Shown here: positions 41,939-50,123 of the stretch, piece by piece
Position numbering within the stretch: position 1 is the first letter of the stretch
Layout of the letters: each line of letters opens with the position of its first letter
Origin: JAAXHF01 sp965242605
Lineage (GTDB): Bacteria > Desulfobacterota > Binatia > Bin18
Direction of reading: 5' to 3'
Length of the DNA stretch: 64,000 bases
Assembly (NCBI GenBank): GCA_965242605.1
Contig: CBDESS010000003.1
Coordinates: 186,001-250,000 of the forward strand
Translations under genes and position numbers: made by a program
Notes under the pieces: model-generated
Told to the model about the DNA's origin: nothing
Databases searched by the model: none
Seen by the model: the letters and a program-made list of their open reading frames with translations, nothing else

Positions 41939-44900
41939 CTACGCTTTCTTTGCCTGTTGCTCCGGTTTTTCGTCCTCTTTGCGGGTGTTGCCCGCCCTGC
42001 CGTATGTTGCCCGCCCTGCCGTATGTTGCCCGCCCTGCCGTATGTTGTCAAGCGAAAGAATGTCAGCCTTGTCCGGGTCCTGAGCCTTGCCGTTGAACAA
42101 AGCCGCTACCATCTTGACGAACTGCTTCCCATGCAGGTTTTCCCGGATTTCCGTATCCTCCAGGTGAACCGCCTGCCGTGGGGTGATTGTGGCGGACGCG
42201 AGGTCGTGATCCTGCATCGTCCATGTCAAGTTCAGTCCTTCCCGCGCCAGCATTTCCTTGATGGATTGGGAAACCGCGTTCTTCAGTTTGCGGTCATAGG
42301 CCATGAGCCGGCGCGTATGGTTGACGGTTCTGGTCAGGTTGAGGCTTGGGGGGTCGCCTTGCAACATGTTGAAATGTGCCAGATCGTTGCGAACGCGGAC
42401 AACGCCGTTTTCTCTGTCCAGGAAATCATTGCCGAACAATCGCTGTAACTGACAGAAAATCGCCCGCTGGTCCGTGTCCTGTGAGTTCAGAAATGTCCTC
42501 AGAGCCTTAACGATTTGACCGTTCTTCACGGCCTTACGCCCTTTGCTGTTGAAGATGGTCTCCGGCTTCTTTTTCCGCAGCCATATGAGCGCCAGGGTTG
42601 TAAAATACAGATCGCGCTCCCACAGCCCGGCATAATCAACCAGCCGCCCCAGCACCTCCATCAGCAGCTTGTGCAGGCGGTTATGATTGTTGAGGCGAAC
42701 ATGGGCGGCCAGTTGTCGATGTTTGACTACCTTCTTCAGCGCCCTGCGATAAGCGGTCTTGTTCTGCTCTGAAAACCGCCCTTTCTTTCCTTTCTTTCTC
42801 GTCCATTCGTTGTGGAGTTCTTCGCGCTTCGCCTGGTGCGTGGCGATGAGCGAGAGGCCGCCTTCACCGTTCCCGGGCTTCTCCTCGGCCATCAGCTCAT
42901 CCACCTCTTCGGCTGTAATGGGATGCTGCTTGAAAACCGGCATCAACGGCCCAAGGCTGCCAAAACGCAGAATCTCCCGCAGCCCGCGCCAGGGCACATA
43001 GCGGCCGGCGTCTTGGCCCGGCTGTTCGGGACATGCTTTGGCAAAGGTATCGGATTGGAACAGCCCCTTGAGGGCTTCGGCCCCGGCCACCCCTTCGCTC
43101 CCCTCGAACTTGGCGTCGTGCATGTCGAGATACAGGCTGAACAACCGCCCTGCGCCCTCGGCCTCCGCTGACGCCTGATTTTCAAGGATGGACCATTTGC
43201 GAAGCTGGTGTTGCAAGCGGCCAATCGTATCCACCGGCACGAGATGGAGCAGAAAGTACAGGACAGCCTCCCAATCTTCCGCTTTCTGCTGGGGCGGGTC
43301 TGCCGCCGGCTCCGGCAGGGTGCTGCATTTCGTCTCCGGGCGCTCTTTGCTCAGATCGTCAAGCGTCCAGGCCAGATCGGCATCATCCAGATAATCCTTG
43401 AACGCCTGTCCCACTACGTCGCAGCGCAGGTCGTCCAGGTATTTGGCCTGTTTCCGCGCTCTGTCCGGGTCGCTGTCGTAGCCGCGCTGGACCCGCAGTT
43501 CGGTCGCTGTCTCCGCGGACAGGCGGTCAATGAAGTGAGCAATTCCTTGCCCCTCGACCAGATGAATCAGGCCGGCCGCCCTGGCAACAGCCCGTTGGTC
43601 TTTGTTGGTCGTCCGGGCGGCCTTGGTCGTGCGCTCTACCGCGCGCTCTATCCATTCGTTCAGGGTATCCGCCGATTGTTTTTCCAGCCAGGCTGGAAAG
43701 CCCCGTTCGTACAAGGTTTTTGTGACGACGTAACGACACTGACGGCCCGGCTTTTCGAGTTCAGCCCGATTGTCGGGCGGTGGCAGGTGCAGGACATAGG
43801 GTTTGCGATCCCAAGCCTTCTTTGCCCGGTCCAGGACCCGACGAAACCGGGGCAGCGGGGGCGGCAATGCCGACGGCTCTGCATTGACAACAGCGCCGAT
43901 GAGAGCCTTGAGCCTGTTCTGATCGAAATAATACTCAACATGCGCGGCCCGAAGAACCGCAATCAGTCGGTCCCGACGCTCCTGGAGATCGCATTTCAGG
44001 AGTTTGTGCGCCGCCGGAACCGCGATTGGCTCCTCGGGACTTTCCTTGAGTGCGCTGACGAAGCTGCGGCGTCCCTTGAAATGAAACGACGCATTGCGCA
44101 GGTCTGCCCAACCTTTCAGAGCCAGACGCAGAACCGATTTTTGGAAGTCCTCGTCCTGGCCCTTGAACAGATCGGACCGATTGCCGAACAGGAGCGACAG
44201 CTTTTTATCATACGCGCTTGCCCGGAATTCCTTTATCGCCTTCTCGATCTGCAACAATATGTCGCGGCCTATCCGGCCGTCCGGGTCGGCCCAATCCTTC
44301 AGCGTCCGTGCAGCCAGCGCAATCGTGTTGCGCCACACGCGCACAAACGCTTCGTGGCGTTTTATCTCCGCCTGTCCCGCGCTGGTCCGGTATTGGCTGT
44401 GCTCCACATCCGCCGGCCAGTGGTCAATAACGTTGCCGGGAGCGTCCGCACCGGACGAGGGGGTGGCCTGATAGTGGATGAGCTTACCCAGCCGTGTCAG
44501 GGCGTTCAGGTCACGGTTGTCGGCCTTGGCTCTGAGCAGCCGGAACAGGGCTTCCATGTCGGGCGGAAAGACAGGCGTGACAGACTTCTTGCCCGTGAGG
44601 GGTCTGTGGGTTTCGAGGATGCGGGCATAGGCATCTTTGACCGCGCTGTGAAGTGCGAACAGGCCGGGAAACCGCTCTCGCGCTCCGGCGACGGGAAGAG
44701 CCTTCCCGTTGTCGTCTTTGAACAGCCGGCCGTACTGCTCAAACAGAATCGGCGCGGCGTCCCGCATCGAAAACCCGCGTTCCTCCTCTTGTTTCTTCCT
44801 GGCCTCGTGTTTGAGTTTGATCTGGTGCGCAATGTTGCCGGCGGTTTTGTACTGTTCCTTGTCCTTATCTGACCAGGGATGTTCTCCGTCCGGGAACGCT

Positions 44901-45469
44901 GGCGGTAGCGCCGGCACACTTTCGGCAATGCTCTCAGCCCTGGCCTCTATCCGGCCTCGACGCTTGTCTGGTCTGTCTGGCCATATCCGGTATTCCTGTT
45001 GGTGGAGGTGTTTGCGAATCTTCTCGGCAATGGCGGCCGGGTCGGCCTGTGGCGGTTTTGTGCCACCCGCAAACCTCTTGTACCAGCGGCCTTTTTCCCA
45101 CCCGGACTTTTCGGTGTCATCGTCTTTGCCGTAGGGATGAATCTTCGACCACCACAAGCCTTCAAGCTCGTCCTTCCTGTCGGGGAGGGGGAGAAGGTTC
45201 TGGTTGCTCAGGACTTCAAACGCCGCCTCGCCGAGTCGCTGACGGAACTGCCGTTGTTCGGGCGTCGGCTTCTTGTCGCCGTGGGGCTTGGCCGCAATTT
45301 TGTCAATCGCAGAAATCCATTGTGCGATAATGAGTTCGGGGTGCGTCTTCGCGTATTCTACGATGTTGACGGGGGTGTCACCTGGAGTGTTTGGGCGCAG
45401 TTTCCGTCTGGGCTGTTGTCCGTGGGTCAGCGTTGTTTCGCTCCGGCCATACGGCTTGATCATCCTCAT
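41939..45469 (-). CDS. cas13a: Cas13a, RNA-guided RNase of type VI-A CRISPR
   Basis: 1176 residues. Two HEPN ribonuclease motifs R-x4-H are intact: WADLRNASFHF (R458, H463) and VRVRNDLAHFNML (R1027, H1032). One mid-chain and one C-terminal HEPN is the Cas13a layout; Cas13b has them at the termini and Cas13d is about 930 residues. Other Cas13a-like segments: IIAQWISAIDKIAAKP (47-62), YRTSAGQAEIKRHEAFVRVW, VDYAGLWERD, and LMAYDRKLKNAVSQSIKEML after HEPN2. From memory these resemble the Rhodobacter capsulatus Cas13a branch most. It processes pre-crRNA, binds crRNA and cleaves target and bystander RNA. ATG 45469 has GGGGAG upstream. It reads toward its own array; no cas1/cas2 is present. Confidence 0.96.
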   Translation of the reverse strand: MRMIKPYGRSETTLTHGQQPRRKLRPNTPGDTPVNIVEYAKTHPELIIAQWISAIDKIAAKPHGDKKPTPEQRQFRQRLGEAAFEVLSNQNLLPLPDRKDELEGLWWSKIHPYGKDDDTEKSGWEKGRWYKRFAGGTKPPQADPAAIAEKIRKHLHQQEYRIWPDRPDKRRGRIEARAESIAESVPALPPAFPDGEHPWSDKDKEQYKTAGNIAHQIKLKHEARKKQEEERGFSMRDAAPILFEQYGRLFKDDNGKALPVAGARERFPGLFALHSAVKDAYARILETHRPLTGKKSVTPVFPPDMEALFRLLRAKADNRDLNALTRLGKLIHYQATPSSGADAPGNVIDHWPADVEHSQYRTSAGQAEIKRHEAFVRVWRNTIALAARTLKDWADPDGRIGRDILLQIEKAIKEFRASAYDKKLSLLFGNRSDLFKGQDEDFQKSVLRLALKGWADLRNASFHFKGRRSFVSALKESPEEPIAVPAAHKLLKCDLQERRDRLIAVLRAAHVEYYFDQNRLKALIGAVVNAEPSALPPPLPRFRRVLDRAKKAWDRKPYVLHLPPPDNRAELEKPGRQCRYVVTKTLYERGFPAWLEKQSADTLNEWIERAVERTTKAARTTNKDQRAVARAAGLIHLVEGQGIAHFIDRLSAETATELRVQRGYDSDPDRARKQAKYLDDLRCDVVGQAFKDYLDDADLAWTLDDLSKERPETKCSTLPEPAADPPQQKAEDWEAVLYFLLHLVPVDTIGRLQHQLRKWSILENQASAEAEGAGRLFSLYLDMHDAKFEGSEGVAGAEALKGLFQSDTFAKACPEQPGQDAGRYVPWRGLREILRFGSLGPLMPVFKQHPITAEEVDELMAEEKPGNGEGGLSLIATHQAKREELHNEWTRKKGKKGRFSEQNKTAYRRALKKVVKHRQLAAHVRLNNHNRLHKLLMEVLGRLVDYAGLWERDLYFTTLALIWLRKKKPETIFNSKGRKAVKNGQIVKALRTFLNSQDTDQRAIFCQLQRLFGNDFLDRENGVVRVRNDLAHFNMLQGDPPSLNLTRTVNHTRRLMAYDRKLKNAVSQSIKEMLAREGLNLTWTMQDHDLASATITPRQAVHLEDTEIRENLHGKQFVKMVAALFNGKAQDPDKADILSLDNIRQGGQHTAGRATYGRAGNTRKEDEKPEQQAKKA
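41988..42044 (-). repeat. 19-bp tandem repeat, three copies, in the cas13a tail
   Basis: TTGCCCGCCCTGCCGTATG (plus strand) occurs three times without a gap. The unit is not a multiple of 3, but three copies (57 bp) are, so the last part of cas13a stays in frame only with this copy number or one differing by three. It encodes the AGRATYGRAGNTR region just before the final 13 residues. Confidence 0.95.
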
Positions 45470-45555
45470 GTGGACTCCCCTGGGCTGGCAAAGAAGGCAG
45501 CCTCTATCGGATCGTTATGCGGCTTGATCATCCTCATGTGGACTCCCCTGGGCTG
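45452..45555 (-). repeat. Duplicated cas13a translation-start region
   Basis: An exact 36-bp direct repeat lies at 45452-45487 and 45520-45555 (68 bases apart). Each copy carries GGGGAG, an ATG seven bases or so later and codons for MRMIKP. The proximal copy is the cas13a start; the distal copy starts a short upstream ORF. Confidence 0.95.
45466..45537 (-). CDS. 23-codon ORF upstream of and overlapping cas13a
   Basis: ATG 45537 in the distal repeat copy opens MRMIKPHNDPIEAAFF..., ending in GEST at TGA 45466-45468. That stop overlaps the cas13a ATG (ATGA), the usual arrangement for translational coupling. The first six residues equal those of Cas13a. It may act as a leader peptide that feeds ribosomes to cas13a, or be a by-product of a 68-bp duplication with no role. 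Confidence 0.4.
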   Translation of the reverse strand: MRMIKPHNDPIEAAFFASPGEST

Positions 45556-45803
45556 AGGTGCGTCTATTCTCCTGGTTTGTCAAGTTTTTTTCGTCTTTCA
45601 GGCGCAAATAATCCGGCTTATGCTGGGCGGCCGTGCCTGCTATCGTATAGCCTGTGAGCACGCGCAAGCAGCGTGCCAGATACCAGAGTGTCAAGCGAAA
45701 GTTCCATAGCTGCGGGTGCCTATGGGTGATTTTTCAAACGGGCGTTTTCATGCAGGGATTCTGAGCCGGGGAGCGCAAAAAATAAAGAGTTTTCTGATGT
45801 TTT

Positions 45804-48800
45804 TCAGAACGGCTGCCAGCACGCTTCAATCCGCTGCATCTGGTCAATGGTGAAGCGCAGGACGCTGACCATATGCTGCACATTCTCGATCTCGTCCAGG
45901 GAGAGGGTGCGGCCCTTGCGGGATTTGAGGTATTTGCCAAGCACCTGGTAGCCGCCGATGTGGAAGGCCCACACATCCGCCGGCACGGGGAAAAAATACT
46001 GCGTGGCGTTGATGTGCAGGCGTTCGTTGCTGGGGTCGTAGACGGGCTTTTCAACCCGGAAGTCGCCGGCGGTCACGTCTACCTGCTCCTCTTTTGGCCC
46101 CTGGGGAATGGCGGTGAGCAGGTGGGCCTGTACCAGTTCCCAGCCGAGTTGTGACAGCGCCTCAAAGGTTTCGCGCCGGGTGACGAAAGGAACGCGGGGG
46201 AAGTCAACCTTCAAGAAGTCCTGGTATTTTTTGCGGTATGTCGGGCTGTGCAGCACCGCATAGATGTAGCCCAGGATGGCTTCGGGGCTGTAGCGGCATT
46301 TGTATTTACCGTCGATAAATGCGCGGAATTGCTGGCTGAAGTTCTCGCGCCGGTCGTTGAATGAGCCAGCTGCCCCGAACAGGCCGCCCTCGGTCTTCTC
46401 CTCCTCCGGGGCGAGGTACAGAGGGAAGAGGGAACTACTATCGTAACGACTGCCCGATTTATGGCCGATCATATGCTTGGTCGCAAATGCCGCCCAGTCA
46501 TCTTTTGTGAGCCGTGTCGTCACGATACCGACATTCTCCTGTGGATAGAGGTAAAGGGGGGCGAGGTAATTCCCTTCTTTGAGGGAAACAGTGTGCAGGT
46601 TGATAGGAAGTCTGGAGCAATGTACATGCTCCCACCCTCGACCAATTTCAACATTCCGAGAAAAAATGACTCCGACATTCTCCTGTGGATAGAGATAGAG
46701 CGGAAAGACATGGCTTCTCTCCCTGGTTTTATCGGAGACCGTACAGTCATCGGATATGGCGTGTGAAACACTGACGTGCTGCCACCCTTGGACCGGGACT
46801 TGTCTCGTAGAAAGAAGTGCCAGATTCCGGTCTGCCAGCATATGCCGCATGACGTTGCCGCGTGGCATACAATGGAACCCGCGTGAACGGCCGGTGTAAT
46901 AGGTATAGCGGATATCAAACGGGCGGTAGAGAACAGGAACAACCTGGGCGCGTGACGGGCCTCCCTGCTGCAAGTCCTGCTGAGCGAGTTCCACCTTCCA
47001 ATCCCTCGCGTCTTTGCCGAGTTTGTATTTCCGTCGGGCTTCCTCCACCGGCAGGGCGGCAAAGTCCTGGACGGTCTTCCAGATATCTTCTTCGGTGTAC
47101 TGGATAGTCAGGCGGTCGCGTGCAGTCGTGATCCCCACAGAACTGACCGGAAACATATCCGTCACTTTCCAGCCGCGTTCGTACTCCTCCCGCAGGTGCT
47201 CATCCTGCGGAATGAACAGGTAGAAGGGCGGGGAGGGGGTGAGTGCCGTCCATTCCACCGATGCTTTGTCCGCTTCCAGCAGGGCGCGGTATTTCCCGGT
47301 CCGTCCGCCCCACAGGTCGGCGTGATAGACGCCCGGGGAGAGGCCCTTCTTCCTGACCAGCAGGGAGATGGCGACGCCCTGCTCAATGTCAAACACGTTT
47401 TCGTCTTTACCGCCGTCCGGTGTGGTCTCTTTCTTTTTGGCATTGCCGTGCAGGTCAAGCAGGTAGAGCCGATTGAAGGTCTGCATCAGGGATTGGCGCA
47501 TCCCCCGGAAGGTCGGATTGTCCAGAAAGGAATGGTTGGTGATGATGCCGACGACACCTTCTTCAACCTGCTCCATCTTCCATTGGGCAAAGCGGATGAA
47601 CTTCACATAATCGTCTTGCAGCCACTTGGTGTTCCGCTCGCCCAGCGGTGTGCCGTCTACCTGTTTATAGGTGTCGATCAGCCCGGTGATCCATGCCCCG
47701 GTGTTCCTGGAATGGCCGGAGTAGGGCGGGTTGCCGGTAATGACCAGGATGGGGCTGTCCTTGACCTGCTGGGCGGCTTTGACTTCCCGCGACAGGGCCG
47801 GCAGCAGAAAATTGGCCTGGGCCTGTATGGGTTCCAGGGTGTTGGTCAGGTAGATGTGCAGCCGCTCGTCGGGCTGCATGGCATAGCCCTTGTCGCGCAG
47901 GAATTGCGACAGCTTGAGATGGGCGACGGTATAGGGCGCGATCAGATACTCAAAACCATACAGGTTTTTCAGCACATGCTCTTTGACGATGTGGCCGGCG
48001 ACGCCCCTTGATACGGTCTCGAAGATGTGGTGCAGGACTTCCAGCAGAAAGGTTCCGGTACCGGTGGCAAAGTCCAGCACGGTCACGCGCTTGCGGTCGG
48101 CCAGGCCGTGGCCGATGCCGAAGGTGTCTTGCAGCAGGTCGTGGACCGCCCGGACGATGAAGCGCACCACCGGCGGCGGGGTGTAGTACACGCCCCGGGC
48201 CTTGCGCGTCTCCCGGTCGTAGGCTTTCAGGAAGTCTTCATAGAAATACACATACGGGTCTTTGGCGAACAGCAGCCGGTCTTCTTCCGCGGGAGCGGGC
48301 CGGCTGAGCGATGCATCGCCGAAAGCCAGGTCTTTGACAATGGCGGCCAGGTCCAGGCTGTTCATCATGCTCAGGATTTCTTCCACCAGCCAGCGGATGC
48401 CCCGGTAATCGTCCTGCTCCAGCTCGTCCAGAAAGTCCACCAGCTCGCGGATCAGCGCAAAATTGACCGGAATATAGCGCTTGGTATTGGCCAGTGTGAC
48501 CGCGGTACGCTCGCCGGCGTTGAGTTTGGCCAGGAACAGGCCGTAGCCCAGGGTCTGAGCAAAGGCATCGGCAAACTCCCTGAGTTCCAGTTCATGGAAC
48601 ACGTCCCGCCTGAACACGTCGTACAGGCCGTACAGCCGGCCCTGGCGCTGCTCCCTGTCCTGGCGTTCGAGTTCCTCCAGCAGAAAATCGCGCAGGCTGT
48701 GGCAGCGCACGGCCAGGGCCGCGGACAGCGTATCGGCCCCGCCCAGCTGCTCCGGCGGGGTGGACAGAAAGCCGGCTATCAGCTCAGCCACCGCATCGGC

Positions 48801-49208
48801 CCTGGCCGGGTCAAGCCTGTTTTCGCCAAGCTCGCACAGCCGCTCCCGCCGGGTGATGTGCCCGTCTGTGAGCCAGAGCCATTCCAGATAATCGGTCAGG
48901 ATGAGGTTGGCGGACAACTGCTTGTACTTGGCGAGCTGCTCGGATCGCAACACGGCGTCCAGGTCCGCGCCGATTGGCTTGGTCTCCACATAGCCCAGGA
49001 TCGCCTCGCCCAGCTTGACCTTGAAGTCCGGTGCGCCCAGCCCGGCCCGGTCCCGCTTGGGTTCGTGGATGATGGTGATGTCGGGGTTCCGGTCCCTGGC
49101 CAGGGCGGTCAGCAGGCTTTCCAGCGTCCCGCGCAAGGTGTGCTCTGTCGCCTCGGACACATCCAGGCTCGCGAGTGCCTTGAAGTATGAGGTGAACGGG
49201 CTTGTCAT
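45804..49208 (-). CDS. Type IIG/ISP-like restriction-modification enzyme
   Basis: 1134 residues from ATG 49208 (the frame extends to 49298). The N-terminus has a PD-(D/E)xK nuclease: GAPDFKV (D61) and GYVETK (E75, K77). Then gamma-type adenine methyltransferase: VYYTPPPVVRFIV (motif X, about 340), VLDFATGTGTFLLEVL (motif I, 377-392) and TGNPPYSG (motif IV, 491-498). The C-terminal 500 residues match Type ISP specificity segments (LQDDYVKFIRFAQWKMEQV). Full Type ISP enzymes are about 1500-1600 residues with a helicase between nuclease and methylase; here there is none, so the architecture is like Type IIG. It would methylate self and cut foreign DNA. It lies 334 bases upstream of cas13a on the same strand. 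Confidence 0.9.
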   Translation of the reverse strand: MTSPFTSYFKALASLDVSEATEHTLRGTLESLLTALARDRNPDITIIHEPKRDRAGLGAPDFKVKLGEAILGYVETKPIGADLDAVLRSEQLAKYKQLSANLILTDYLEWLWLTDGHITRRERLCELGENRLDPARADAVAELIAGFLSTPPEQLGGADTLSAALAVRCHSLRDFLLEELERQDREQRQGRLYGLYDVFRRDVFHELELREFADAFAQTLGYGLFLAKLNAGERTAVTLANTKRYIPVNFALIRELVDFLDELEQDDYRGIRWLVEEILSMMNSLDLAAIVKDLAFGDASLSRPAPAEEDRLLFAKDPYVYFYEDFLKAYDRETRKARGVYYTPPPVVRFIVRAVHDLLQDTFGIGHGLADRKRVTVLDFATGTGTFLLEVLHHIFETVSRGVAGHIVKEHVLKNLYGFEYLIAPYTVAHLKLSQFLRDKGYAMQPDERLHIYLTNTLEPIQAQANFLLPALSREVKAAQQVKDSPILVITGNPPYSGHSRNTGAWITGLIDTYKQVDGTPLGERNTKWLQDDYVKFIRFAQWKMEQVEEGVVGIITNHSFLDNPTFRGMRQSLMQTFNRLYLLDLHGNAKKKETTPDGGKDENVFDIEQGVAISLLVRKKGLSPGVYHADLWGGRTGKYRALLEADKASVEWTALTPSPPFYLFIPQDEHLREEYERGWKVTDMFPVSSVGITTARDRLTIQYTEEDIWKTVQDFAALPVEEARRKYKLGKDARDWKVELAQQDLQQGGPSRAQVVPVLYRPFDIRYTYYTGRSRGFHCMPRGNVMRHMLADRNLALLSTRQVPVQGWQHVSVSHAISDDCTVSDKTRERSHVFPLYLYPQENVGVIFSRNVEIGRGWEHVHCSRLPINLHTVSLKEGNYLAPLYLYPQENVGIVTTRLTKDDWAAFATKHMIGHKSGSRYDSSSLFPLYLAPEEEKTEGGLFGAAGSFNDRRENFSQQFRAFIDGKYKCRYSPEAILGYIYAVLHSPTYRKKYQDFLKVDFPRVPFVTRRETFEALSQLGWELVQAHLLTAIPQGPKEEQVDVTAGDFRVEKPVYDPSNERLHINATQYFFPVPADVWAFHIGGYQVLGKYLKSRKGRTLSLDEIENVQHMVSVLRFTIDQMQRIEACWQPF

Positions 49209-49242
49209 GCAGATGGGGGAGGGGGCCTGCTGATTGAAGACC

Positions 49243-49449
49243 CTACTTGACTTGAGGGCCTGGCAAGTCTCGAAGTGCGCCTGAATATTCAGACTCAACG
49301 CCAGGAGCCTTGAGTTTCACATGTCTTCCTCTCAGAGAATCAAGCAGTACCCGCAAATTCTTCCGGGAGACAAGGGCTGAAATCAGCACCACAAACGGCC
49401 AGCTTGTCAGCAGGTCTTTGAGCGTGGTGATCAGGAATTCCCAGGACAC
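49243..49449 (-). CDS. Small membrane-associated hypothetical protein
   Basis: GTG 49449 opens 68 residues: an N-terminal hydrophobic stretch (LLTSWPFVVLISALVS), a basic turn, then LRVLLDSLRGRHVKLKAPGV. One membrane helix with a cytosolic basic tail is likely. It ends 34 bases before the restriction enzyme start and could be co-transcribed with it. No homologue recognised; a weak ribosome binding site keeps confidence moderate. Confidence 0.45.
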   Translation of the reverse strand: MSWEFLITTLKDLLTSWPFVVLISALVSRKNLRVLLDSLRGRHVKLKAPGVESEYSGALRDLPGPQVK

Positions 49450-49478
49450 TCGAAGGCCTTTTTACCAGCAGATACAAA

Positions 49479-49505
49479 AAAGGCGGGGCTCCACATCCCG
49501 CCTTT
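49479..49505 (-). terminator. Rho-independent terminator of the 49551 lipoprotein gene
   Basis: AAAGGCGGG and CCCGCCTTT form a perfect 9-bp stem with a 9-base loop. On the minus strand it is followed by a run of T, giving a classical terminator 46 bases after the lipoprotein stop. Confidence 0.85.
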
Positions 49506-49550
49506 CAAAACCTGGCACTGTTCCATATATGCCCATCGTCTCTCCTCTCC

Positions 49551-49841
49551 TTATCGCCTGCTCTCCAGGAACCGTTGCACGCGCCCTGGGACGGGGTTCG
49601 GCTTTGACCAACTCCTGTACCGGAAGGTGCCGCTCGGCAGCGTTTCAATCCTGCCACCGAAGCGGTTGCCCTGCGCATCCTTGCCTTTGTATTCATACCG
49701 CCTGTATCCCTGGACGCCCCAGCTTCGGCCCTCAATCCGGGTCTGGCGGCTGAAAGAGGAATGCGTGTCCTCGTCACACGCGCCCACGGGAACGCTGATG
49801 ACGAGCAGCGCCCCGACCAACACCAGTCTGCGTGTCCTCAT
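49551..49841 (-). CDS. Small lipoprotein
   Basis: 96 residues from ATG 49841, GGAGAG upstream. Signal peptide with lipobox VGAC (Cys22), then a polar, basic and aromatic mature part (WGVQGYRRYEYKGKDAQGNR) likely to form beta strands. Periplasmic and lipid-anchored. Its ATG overlaps the stop of the preceding small gene (ATGA at 49838-49841), so the two are coupled, and a strong terminator follows. Function unknown. Confidence 0.75.
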   Translation of the reverse strand: MRTRRLVLVGALLVISVPVGACDEDTHSSFSRQTRIEGRSWGVQGYRRYEYKGKDAQGNRFGGRIETLPSGTFRYRSWSKPNPVPGRVQRFLESRR

Positions 49842-50044
49842 TCCCCGGCTCTCCTTTCTTGCTCCAGGGCGTCCTGGAGCGGTTTGAAGGGCAGTCCCTC
49901 ATACATGTTGCACACCGACCACGTGTTGAACATATACAGGTACTCCTCCCAGCCATCCTCATGGATCTGCTTGAACATCGCCTCCTGGCTGGGATACGAC
50001 ACGACCCGGATCCCGGCTGATACATCTATATCTACACCCGGCAA
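49838..50044 (-). CDS. Hypothetical protein, start uncertain
   Basis: 68 residues from TTG 50044. The frame is open and protein-like further upstream to about 50115 (EYQEKCQEFPSIDFVTQESL precedes it) but has no ATG or GTG there, so the gene may be 5'-truncated next to queG. The body (VDIDVSAGIRVVSYPSQEAM ... HEDGWEEYLYMFNTWSVCNM) is acidic and aromatic with no recognised domain. Stop overlaps the start of the lipoprotein gene. Confidence 0.5.
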   Translation of the reverse strand: MPGVDIDVSAGIRVVSYPSQEAMFKQIHEDGWEEYLYMFNTWSVCNMYEGLPFKPLQDALEQERRAGE

Positions 50045-50123
50045 AGATTCCTGGGTAACGAAGTCAATCGAGGGAAACTCCTGGCATTTTTCCTGGTATT
50101 CAGGGGCATTCTTTGACCTCAGT

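Noticed and set aside
43208..44872. Long plus-strand ORF of 554 codons antisense to cas13a
   Set aside because: GC-rich antisense frame of a conserved protein; lacks any recognisable domain and the minus-strand Cas13a motifs explain the sequence.
41939..45469. Assignment of the effector to Cas13b, Cas13d or a HEPN toxin
   Set aside because: HEPN motifs lie mid-chain and near the C-terminus, length is 1176, and the repeat has Cas13a-type structure; Cas13b has terminal HEPNs and Cas13d is shorter.
45578..45583. TTGACA on the minus strand upstream of cas13a as a promoter
   Set aside because: It is a perfect -35 box, but 16-18 bases downstream no acceptable -10 sequence is found, so I did not list it as a promoter.
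48027..49190. 387-codon plus-strand ORF antisense to the restriction-modification enzyme
   Set aside because: Shadow of the methylase gene; no domain or ribosome binding site.
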